DNA of 5,038 bases from Euryarchaeota archaeon UBA128 (lineage in GTDB: Archaea > Thermoplasmatota > Poseidoniia > Poseidoniales > Poseidoniaceae): positions 1 through 5,038 of the forward strand of contig DALZ01000118.1 of the NCBI GenBank assembly GCA_002496955.1, written 5' to 3'. The notes beneath the pieces were generated by a model. The model searched no databases. It saw nothing but the letters and a program-made list of their open reading frames with translations, and was not told where the DNA came from. Positions 1-5,038 of this stretch are shown piece after piece. A program made the translations under genes and the position numbers. Within the stretch, counting starts at the first letter, position 1, and the number at the start of each line of letters is the position of its first letter.

Positions 1-1085
1 TTTGTTGCGGTAATTTGCCATATAGAACCCGTGCAAAAGTCACCGTATACATAGGACTCTTTCATTGATTCAGGACCCCAATCCATCCAAAACCCACCCG
101 TTATTGAGCAGTTTCCGCCAATGTGCGGATATTCGATTATTGGATCGGTCAGGTTTTGATTGGCTGGTTCTGTTGGAGGACTTGTACAATCGTCGCTTTC
201 ATCATAGTCATGCATTCCTTCACGTTCTGACCATCCAAAGTTTGAGGCTTCTTGAATCGCTACCAGATTAATTTCCTCATAGCAGTACTGGCCGACATCA
301 GCAATCCACAGCCGTCCTTGGTTGTCGGTGTCAAACTTCCATGGGTTACGCAGTCCATGGTGTAGCACATAATCGCTGTCATTACCGAACCGTTGCAAAA
401 CAGGGCTTATGGTATTGTTTTGGTATGAGAAATACTGTATTGTGCCCAGCGGACTATGGATGTTCTGGCCATTGTTAAATGGGTCACTTGAGCCTCCTCC
501 ATCACCAATTGACCAGAGATATGTGCCATCATTGAGCGAATGTAGGTTTCCACCGTTATGGTTTCTATTTTCCTTCGCAATTCTTCTCAATTCTACTACG
601 GTGTTAAGGTCTATTTTGCCCTCAACAATCTCTACGGACGCAACCATGACTCCAGAGAGGTTACTAGGTCCATCGCAGTCAGCGTCCTCGGTGTAGGACA
701 ATAGAATTTGATTACTGGTAGCAAAATCATGGGTAAATTCAAATCCTAGCAAACCTTGTTCGAAATGACATCTCGAAATGATTTGACTTATATTACCGAC
801 TTCGTACAATAATGAACCATCCCATGAGGAGATTTTACCATCGAGTTCGGCAACCCAAACCTCGTCGTTGAGTGGGTGTAGTAGAGTTTTAACTGGTGTT
901 GAGTTAGCTTGCAGGTAAAAATCACAATCAAAGCTATCTGATGTTGGTTGGCACGGTATATCTAGTTTATCCGGCCATTGGAACCTTGGCTCCTCCTCAG
1001 TGAAATATCGTTGGTAAACCTCGTATCCCGAGATTCCTGCTGACAATAACACTAATACGATAATCAGTGCTTTGTTTTTCACCAC
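1..1085 (-). CDS. Secreted glucose/sorbosone dehydrogenase (PQQ-type beta-propeller), C-terminus cut by window edge
   Basis: The reverse strand is open for 361 codons from GTG at 1085 to the window edge. A GTG at 1082 is an alternative start. Residues 6-19 (ALIIVLVLLSAGIS) form a signal peptide or N-terminal anchor. The rest matches the soluble aldose sugar/sorbosone dehydrogenase family, a six-bladed propeller that oxidises sugars outside the cell using PQQ and calcium. Visible landmarks are NHNGGNLH at 175-182, whose H176 aligns with catalytic His144 of Acinetobacter s-GDH; SIGDGGG at 192-198; HHGLRNPWKFD at 242-252, whose R246 aligns with PQQ-binding Arg228; EEIN and NFGWSEREG at 270-290; and YVYGDFCTGSIWQI near 345-358, typical of the last blade, so few residues are missing. 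Nine cysteines suggest disulfides and an extracytoplasmic site. The gene starts 2 bp after the binding-protein stop, implying co-transcription and perhaps translational coupling. The fold is secure; the substrate and true use of PQQ are inferred. Confidence 0.9.
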   Translation of the reverse strand, partial: MVKNKALIIVLVLLSAGISGYEVYQRYFTEEEPRFQWPDKLDIPCQPTSDSFDCDFYLQANSTPVKTLLHPLNDEVWVAELDGKISSWDGSLLYEVGNISQIISRCHFEQGLLGFEFTHDFATSNQILLSYTEDADCDGPSNLSGVMVASVEIVEGKIDLNTVVELRRIAKENRNHNGGNLHSLNDGTYLWSIGDGGGSSDPFNNGQNIHSPLGTIQYFSYQNNTISPVLQRFGNDSDYVLHHGLRNPWKFDTDNQGRLWIADVGQYCYEEINLVAIQEASNFGWSEREGMHDYDESDDCTSPPTEPANQNLTDPIIEYPHIGGNCSITGGFWMDWGPESMKESYVYGDFCTGSIWQITAT

Positions 1086-1087
1086 GA

Positions 1088-2332
1088 TCACTCACTAATT
1101 TTTTCTTCCTCAGCCTCGATGTTTTTGTTTTTGTTCGAGTTGCGAATGAAAATTGCGCCAGTCACCAAGGCAATTGCTGCCGCAGCACCACCGACGATGA
1201 GCAGGGTGTTTGAGCCGCTATCGTCAGATGTTGTTTTGTTGACTTTTTCGTTTAGGTATGCAGCAATGCCAGGAACGTCTTCAATGGCGTTACCGTAGTC
1301 ACCGATGTGTGCAGATGTGTTGGTGATAGTGATTCCAGGCGTTCCTAGTACGTCCTCGAGGATTTCGAGGTCGTCATTATTGCCATTCATAACTTCAAAG
1401 GCAGCACGTAATGCCGACACATCGTCTTCTAGGAAGAAGTCAGGGTTGTACATAATTGGGTGGCTCGGTGCTTTGCCAAAGCTATTAATCTCGCCTGTTG
1501 TTTCGTTATAGCCTCCTAGCGGATAGAAATCCTCGGTGCTGGTGAAATCACCCTCGAAACACCATGAGCGAGCATCCTCGCCACAGTAATCAGGAACTGT
1601 TGGGTCTTTAGCGAAGGAAATGTAGTCGGTTGCATCGCCCAAAGTGTGCTCTGCAAGGCATCTTAGAGAGCCTCCATAGCCTCGATACAGGGTTCCACTA
1701 TCAGGGATGCTTGAGTCCTCGGAAAAGTGGCTGCGGACTGTTGTGTAGAGTGAATCCATGGTATTAGGGTCACCAACAATGTCGATGTATCCTTCGGAAA
1801 TCATCCATCCCATGGGTAACAACATTCCGGAACTGCCTAGCGGAGATGTGTGACATGAAATTTTACCAGCCATCAAAGCATAGGGGTCTTCCCCGGCTCG
1901 ATCGGCAATGGCCATGTCAGAGTCTGTGTGAACCCAAGCCACGGCATTGTAATATGGTCTGCCGTCGCCTTTTTGCTCTGCGGCTGCAACCTCAAAGCCT
2001 CTGGTTTCGATGCTCAGCCATGCTGCGCCACCGTCCAAGAAGCCAATATCTGCGTTGCCGTATTCCAGCGCCGCAATTGTTGCAGCGGGACCGGACACGG
2101 TGTAGATTTCCACTTCCATATCCATCAGTTCTTCAAGCCTATCAGCTAGCTTTTGCGGATTTTCATCGGCATTTTTGTATTCTTCTTTTGTTTCAAATGC
2201 GATGGTGAGACAATTTTCCTTGTCTTCACATTCATCGAATTCTACCGGATCAAATATGCATCCGGGGATGCTAGCGATCAGTATCAACAGCGTCGTAAAA
2301 ATTGCAATTTTAGGTCCTTTCAAATTTTCCAC
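1088..2332 (-). CDS. PhnD-type (phosphonate/transferrin-like) substrate-binding protein with C-terminal membrane anchor
   Basis: This 414-residue protein is a type 2 periplasmic binding protein of the PhnD/SsuA/transferrin superfamily, which presents anions or metals to an ABC transporter. Residues 8-24 form a signal sequence ending in IPGC25, which is close to a lipobox. Residues 82-110 (ATIAALEYGNADIGFLDGGAAW) are the usual PhnD 'quantity of substrate-site' segment. YYNAVAWV at 127-134 and GKISCHTSPLGSSGML at 156-171 correspond to the conserved ligand loop. Residues 376-396 are a hydrophobic helix followed by a basic and then acidic tail, so the protein is tethered at its C-terminus, as is common in archaea. 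C35/C41, C225 and C250/C258 could form disulfides. The start is GTG at 2332. TTG at 2323 is a serious alternative, because AGGTGG lies 5 bp before it and it gives a cleaner signal peptide. No permease or ATPase is adjacent. The upstream operator suggests metal control, so iron or manganese is as plausible a ligand as phosphonate. Confidence 0.82.
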   Translation of the reverse strand: MENLKGPKIAIFTTLLILIASIPGCIFDPVEFDECEDKENCLTIAFETKEEYKNADENPQKLADRLEELMDMEVEIYTVSGPAATIAALEYGNADIGFLDGGAAWLSIETRGFEVAAAEQKGDGRPYYNAVAWVHTDSDMAIADRAGEDPYALMAGKISCHTSPLGSSGMLLPMGWMISEGYIDIVGDPNTMDSLYTTVRSHFSEDSSIPDSGTLYRGYGGSLRCLAEHTLGDATDYISFAKDPTVPDYCGEDARSWCFEGDFTSTEDFYPLGGYNETTGEINSFGKAPSHPIMYNPDFFLEDDVSALRAAFEVMNGNNDDLEILEDVLGTPGITITNTSAHIGDYGNAIEDVPGIAAYLNEKVNKTTSDDSGSNTLLIVGGAAAAIALVTGAIFIRNSNKNKNIEAEEEKISE

Positions 2333-2355
2333 CTATCGCTGGCTCCCCCTCGTTA

Positions 2356-2384
2356 TTGATATAGTTTAGGTTATCCTAAACTAA
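2356..2384 (-). promoter_or_regulatory. Putative DtxR/IdeR-type metal-responsive operator overlapping a TATA-like element
   Basis: Positions 2362-2370 (tagtttagg) and 2375-2383 (cctaaacta) form a perfect 9-bp inverted repeat around the spacer ttat. Read on the plus strand, 2366-2384 is TTAGGTTATCCTAAACTAA. It matches the mycobacterial IdeR iron-box consensus TWAGGTTAGSCTWACCTWA at 17 of 19 positions, with mismatches at positions 9 and 15. On the minus strand the right arm runs into CTATATCAATAA (about 2364-2353), a TATA-like element about 25-30 bp before the GTG at 2332, which would give a very short leader. A bound repressor would therefore hide the TATA/BRE region. The repeat is seen directly; the regulator and metal are inferred. 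No DtxR gene is in the window. Confidence 0.6.
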
Positions 2385-2385
2385 C

Positions 2386-2392
2386 AAAAATA
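2386..2392 (-). terminator. Short U-tract just after the small-protein stop codon
   Basis: Immediately after the TAG at 2393 the minus strand reads TATTTTTG. Archaeal RNA polymerase can terminate at U-rich tracts without a hairpin, so this may end the gpsA/small-protein transcript before the operator. Five Us is short, and no hairpin precedes it. Confidence 0.25.
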
Positions 2393-2608
2393 CTACTCAG
2401 CCGCAATGTGAACTGCACCGGCTTTGTAGAATACTTGGATTCTGTCCGGAACTTTTCTAGTTAAAGCGGCAACTGCTTCGTAAATATCGTCCTTCTTGAC
2501 CTTGAACGCTTTTGCGGCGCTTGCTGTAGACCATGGCACTGTATTGAAGTCGGACTGTCGAATCCATTCAAACAGTCTCGCCTCAAGTTCGCTCAATTCC
2601 TCGGCCAT
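2393..2608 (-). CDS. Small hypothetical protein, possible winged-helix DNA-binding domain
   Basis: This is a 71-residue protein if started at ATG 2608 (MAEELSELEARLFEW...). A TTG at 2623 would add LGGF-type residues and looks less likely. The sequence divides into an N-terminal helix (ELSELEARLFEWIRQ), a segment WSTASAAKAFKVKKDDIYEAVAALTRKV resembling a helix-turn-helix, and two short strands (RIQVFYKAG, AVHIAAE) like a wing. That order fits a compact winged helix, but no family is recognised by name. It has no cysteines, no signal peptide and no metal-site motif, so it is cytoplasmic and is not a full DtxR-type repressor. It lies 49 bp after gpsA with no convincing promoter of its own and is probably co-transcribed. 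A GGGGGG run sits 3 bp before the ATG. It may bind nucleic acid or be an adaptor domain; the coding call is firm and the function is not. Confidence 0.7.
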   Translation of the reverse strand: MAEELSELEARLFEWIRQSDFNTVPWSTASAAKAFKVKKDDIYEAVAALTRKVPDRIQVFYKAGAVHIAAE

Positions 2609-2657
2609 GAACCCCCCAAGCAAATATCATACAAAACAACACCGACGGGTTAAGGCG

Positions 2658-3656
2658 CTAATTTAAACCGACAATACGGCGACAGCACTCTTCTGCGTCA
2701 ATCTCTCCGTCCAGTAGTTTGTTGATTGCTCTGGTAAACGGTATGTCAATTCCCTCATCATCTGCTCGTTTAATGAACATCCTAGCAGCCCTTACACCTT
2801 CGGCAACCATTGTCATCTCAGATAGTGCTTCATCAACCGATAGTCCAGTTCCGAGTTTTTCACCCATGCTTCTGTTTCGCCCGTATGGGGAGGTAGCAGT
2901 TACGTAAAGGTCGCCCAAACCAGCTGGTCCGAATGCGACCTCGGCTTTCGCACCGAGTTGTGGTAATAGCAGACATCCTTCCTTGAAACCGGCCATGAAT
3001 ATTGCCGCCTTGAGGTTGTCTCCACCTAGGGAACCTACTTTCTTTAATCCATCAACCAGACCGCAAGTTAACGCTATTACGTTTTTGAACGCACCCCACA
3101 GCTCAGCTCCAACTGGATCAGAAGCGGAATGTAGTATGAACGTTTGAGTGGTCAAGGTGTCGGCAAGTCGTTTGGCCACCGATTCGTCCTCGCTCGCTAC
3201 TAAAGCGGTGGTAATTACTCCTCCCGCAGCCTCTGGAGCGATAGTTGGTCCAGTAACAACTGCTAGAGGATTGGTCATTTTTGCCGCATTTAGTTTCTCA
3301 TGTATTGCCTGTGAAATCAAACGTTTGCCAGGTGCAAGGCCCTTAGCTAGGTCAATCAAAACGTGTCCCGGCCGTAAATGTGGTATTACTTCATCAACGA
3401 CATCCAAAATTACCGAGGATGGAATGGCAAGAACTACTATTTCAACCCCGTCAAGGGCTTCATCGAGTCTCATAGTCGCTTCCAATCCTTCAACTGAATG
3501 GTTTGGTAAATATTTCTTGTTAACACCATCCATGACCACTGATTCGTAAACCTCTTGCTCTATCGTCCAGCCTTTGACCTTATGACCTTCCAGTAACCAC
3601 ATCCTAGCGACTGCAGTGCCCCAGTTACCCAGACCCAAAATTGCTATGTGTGCCAT
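2658..3656 (-). CDS. gpsA: Glycerol-3-phosphate dehydrogenase [NAD(P)+]
   Basis: At 332 residues this is the normal length for GpsA, the cytosolic enzyme that interconverts dihydroxyacetone phosphate and sn-glycerol-3-phosphate to supply the backbone of bacterial-type phospholipids. The N-terminal Rossmann domain begins at once with AILGLGNWGTAVA; the dinucleotide loop GLGNWG is at 8-13. Further family signatures are AIPS at 78-81, DLAKG with K105, GPTIAPEAA at 136-144, ELWGAFKNVIAL at 185-196 containing the catalytic Lys191, the substrate loop FGPAGLGDLYVTATSPYGRNR at 242-262, and VAEGVRAARMF at 284-294. All key positions look intact. ATG at 3656 places the nucleotide loop at the correct distance, so the start is secure. 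The gap of 94 bp upstream may hold its own promoter. In most Archaea the opposite stereoisomer is made by an unrelated enzyme (G1P dehydrogenase), which makes this gene notable if the host is archaeal. Confidence 0.96.
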   Translation of the reverse strand: MAHIAILGLGNWGTAVARMWLLEGHKVKGWTIEQEVYESVVMDGVNKKYLPNHSVEGLEATMRLDEALDGVEIVVLAIPSSVILDVVDEVIPHLRPGHVLIDLAKGLAPGKRLISQAIHEKLNAAKMTNPLAVVTGPTIAPEAAGGVITTALVASEDESVAKRLADTLTTQTFILHSASDPVGAELWGAFKNVIALTCGLVDGLKKVGSLGGDNLKAAIFMAGFKEGCLLLPQLGAKAEVAFGPAGLGDLYVTATSPYGRNRSMGEKLGTGLSVDEALSEMTMVAEGVRAARMFIKRADDEGIDIPFTRAINKLLDGEIDAEECCRRIVGLN

Positions 3657-3750
3657 GATTATCGAATGGGCGATTTGGCTTTTGCTTAAGTTAATTGCCG
3701 CTGATGTCAGAGAAAATTAATGATTTGCTACGCTCAACCGTGGAACGAGG
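3657..3750 (-). promoter_or_regulatory. Intergenic region before gpsA with weak TATA-like element
   Basis: This 94-bp AT-rich gap contains AATTAACTTAAG on the minus strand (3696-3685), centred about 34 bp before the gpsA ATG. That position suits an archaeal TATA box with a short leader. CTTAAG within it is a 6-bp palindrome of no evident meaning. No Shine-Dalgarno sequence precedes the ATG (TTCGATAATCATG), in keeping with a leaderless or short-leader transcript. The match to the TTTAWATA consensus is poor. Confidence 0.3.
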
Positions 3751-4950
3751 TTAGAAAAGGTCTTCATCTTCCTCGTCGAAATCAAAAACGTCGTCATCAG
3801 TTTTTTGTTCAGTCTTCTTTGCTTTGGTGGGTTTTGTCTCTTTTGCAGTCGTGGTTGATTCACCTTGCTTTACTTCGGCTGGAGCGGCTTCTGCTTGCGC
3901 CTCTGCTTTTTGTGCCGCAGCTTTTTGCTTCATTTCTGCAGTAGCGGCTTGGTTTCGCGCGCTGGCGATCTCCAACTCTCTGGCTTTAATCTCTTCAGCA
4001 GATCTGCCAGTTTGAGCCGCTAGGGAACGTCTACGATCTTCTCTTGCTTTTCGTTCGAGTTGTTTGTGTCGCGCTTTTTCTATGTTCTGTAACATATACA
4101 TTGCATCGTGTTCTAACAGCGGTGAATCAGAAATTAGTGTAATATCTAACCATCCGCCTTCTTCAACAATAAACTCTGCCAGCGGCTCAAAATTCAAGTC
4201 GGACTTTTTGATTTGAGTGTAGTGCATGGCATTGCCAGTTCTGTGTTCGACACCCGAAAAGTGGCAATAAAATTCTTTGGTTCCGATAGTCTCTCTGACC
4301 AAATCAAACATTTCTCCGTAATCCTCAGAGGTTCTCATACTACCATGACCCCTCGAGTGAATGTGAGCAATGTTGAGCACAGGAACGGTGCCATCGACAT
4401 GATTGACCACTTCTAACACCTCTTCTAGACTGCCCCACAATTCTTGCCGTCCTGATGTCTCAATACCTATTTTCGAGGGTGTCCCATCTTTCAACCATGG
4501 GAATACCGGATAAATGTCTTCATCGTCATGCCAAATTTCCTCTACCCGCTCGACAATACCTGAGAATACATTGACCAGTTGTTCATTAGCTGCACGCCCT
4601 CTTCCCATCTCACCATAATGTCCGGCATGTAGTGTTATGTGGCGAGCATTGATGGTCTTGGCCGCCTGCAGCGTCGACTCAATTTTAGTTAGCGAGCGCC
4701 CTCTTTCGACACGATTGCCCAGTAGTTCGGAATAATACGGGCCGTGAATGTTCATCTCAAACTCTGTTTTGTTGGCCAGAACGCCTGCTTGCCAATATTG
4801 TTCGAAATGCTGCGGAGCAATCATTCTAACAGTCTGCACCTCCATGGTTTCCAACCCAAGTGAGATAATATCATCCATACCTTCGACGATAGTTCGTCCT
4901 TTACATGATAGTGGAATCCCCGCTGGTCCTAATCTAACTGGCAACAACAT
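3751..4950 (-). CDS. Endonuclease IV-like TIM barrel with long charged C-terminal extension
   Basis: Residues 5-295 match the archaeal AP-endonuclease-family-2/xylose-isomerase-like TIM barrel, beginning RLGPAGIPLSCKGRT. Endonuclease IV cleaves DNA 5' to abasic sites using a zinc cluster. Likely metal ligands are H69 (NIHGPYY), H108 (TLHAGHYG), E164 (GIETSG), H196 (NIAHIHSRGHG), H230 (YCHFSG) and H243. Two ligand positions are altered: N193 replaces the expected Asp, and D275 in LISDSPLLEHDA replaces the expected Glu. The enzyme normally ends near residue 290. Here about 105 residues follow: a highly charged predicted helix (290-355, KARHKQLERKAREDRRR, then Ala/Lys/Glu repeats), a Thr/Lys linker, and an acidic end DDDVFDFDEEDEDLF. 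The ATG at 4950 abuts GGGGGG; TTG at 4944 would give MPVRLGPAG with better spacing. The fold is secure; AP-nuclease activity is not. Confidence 0.88.
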   Translation of the reverse strand: MLLPVRLGPAGIPLSCKGRTIVEGMDDIISLGLETMEVQTVRMIAPQHFEQYWQAGVLANKTEFEMNIHGPYYSELLGNRVERGRSLTKIESTLQAAKTINARHITLHAGHYGEMGRGRAANEQLVNVFSGIVERVEEIWHDDEDIYPVFPWLKDGTPSKIGIETSGRQELWGSLEEVLEVVNHVDGTVPVLNIAHIHSRGHGSMRTSEDYGEMFDLVRETIGTKEFYCHFSGVEHRTGNAMHYTQIKKSDLNFEPLAEFIVEEGGWLDITLISDSPLLEHDAMYMLQNIEKARHKQLERKAREDRRRSLAAQTGRSAEEIKARELEIASARNQAATAEMKQKAAAQKAEAQAEAAPAEVKQGESTTTAKETKPTKAKKTEQKTDDDVFDFDEEDEDLF

Positions 4951-5038
4951 CCCCCCGCAGGTTCAAGCCAACGGTCACCTAATGATAAGACCTTTCCGTT
5001 GTTAGGACAAAAAAACCCGTAATTCGGCAATATTTTGT
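4951..5038 (-). other. Upstream edge: seven-T tract and possible tail of an off-window gene
   Basis: The minus strand has TTTTTTT at 5015-5009, preceded by a weak CCG-AATTA-CGG stem, which could terminate a transcript entering from the right. TCTTATCATTA (about 4990-4980) is a weak TATA-like candidate for the TIM-barrel gene. An alternative reading is coding: one reverse frame stays open from the edge (5036) to a TAG at 4929, giving NYGFFCPNNGKVLSLGDRW and then LEPAGGCCCQLD. That would overlap the next gene by 22 bp and would rule out the terminator. The stretch is too short to decide. Confidence 0.3.

Noticed and set aside
65..696. Plus-strand ORFs of 68 and 95 codons
   Set aside because: They lie opposite the dehydrogenase frame, which is open for 361 codons with clear family motifs; they have no recognisable domain.
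760..781. 9-bp direct repeat tcgaaatga, two copies 13 bp apart
   Set aside because: Falls inside the dehydrogenase coding sequence and is explained by the local codons; no further copies.
1305..2369. Several plus-strand ORFs of 62-120 codons opposite the binding protein
   Set aside because: Shadow frames of a conserved minus-strand gene; composition is Arg/Pro/Cys-rich and no motif is seen.
2362..2383. Inverted repeat as an intrinsic terminator for the small-protein gene
   Set aside because: The stem is AT-rich and the T-tract lies before the repeat, not after it, in the direction of transcription; an operator fits better.
3148..3549. Plus-strand 133-codon ORF
   Set aside because: Antisense shadow of gpsA; Ser/Thr/Ala-rich with no family match.
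3751..3810. PCNA-interacting (PIP) box in the TIM-barrel tail (QKTDDDVF)
   Set aside because: The fourth position is Asp instead of a hydrophobic residue, and only one aromatic is in place.
1..5038. CRISPR array, tRNA, insertion sequence or phage genes
   Set aside because: No regularly spaced repeats, cloverleaf, transposase or terminal inverted repeats were seen on either strand.

Overview
This AT-leaning window carries five genes, all read on the minus strand and packed closely. It looks archaeal, probably a planktonic euryarchaeon such as Marine Group II/III (Poseidoniales-like). The clues are: an archaeal-type endonuclease IV-like protein beginning RLGPAGIPLSCKGRT; a secreted binding protein anchored by a C-terminal membrane helix; short gaps before start codons with few classical Shine-Dalgarno sites; and an operator of the DtxR/IdeR type lying over a TATA-like element. 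This placement is an inference from gene content. No rRNA or other marker gene is present to prove it.

Layout in transcription order (right to left). At 3751-4950 lies an AP-endonuclease-2/xylose-isomerase-like TIM barrel with a roughly 100-residue charged extension ending in an acidic tip. After a 94-bp gap comes gpsA (2658-3656), NAD(P)+-dependent sn-glycerol-3-phosphate dehydrogenase. A 49-bp gap then leads to a 71-residue, possibly winged-helix protein (2393-2608). The next intergenic stretch (2333-2392) holds a perfect 9+4+9 inverted repeat that matches the IdeR/DtxR iron box at 17 of 19 positions. Downstream of it are a PhnD-type substrate-binding protein (1088-2332) and, 2 bp further, a secreted glucose/sorbosone dehydrogenase (1-1085). 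The dehydrogenase runs off the left edge near its C-terminus and was identified by translating the reverse strand by hand.

Functionally there appear to be two blocks. The right block is housekeeping-like (DNA repair-type barrel, glycerol phosphate synthesis, small DNA-binding candidate). The left block is a cell-surface unit, a binding protein plus an extracytoplasmic PQQ-type sugar dehydrogenase, which may be controlled together by metal through the palindrome. No permease or ATPase for the binding protein is in the window. No RNA genes, CRISPR array, insertion sequence or phage gene was seen.
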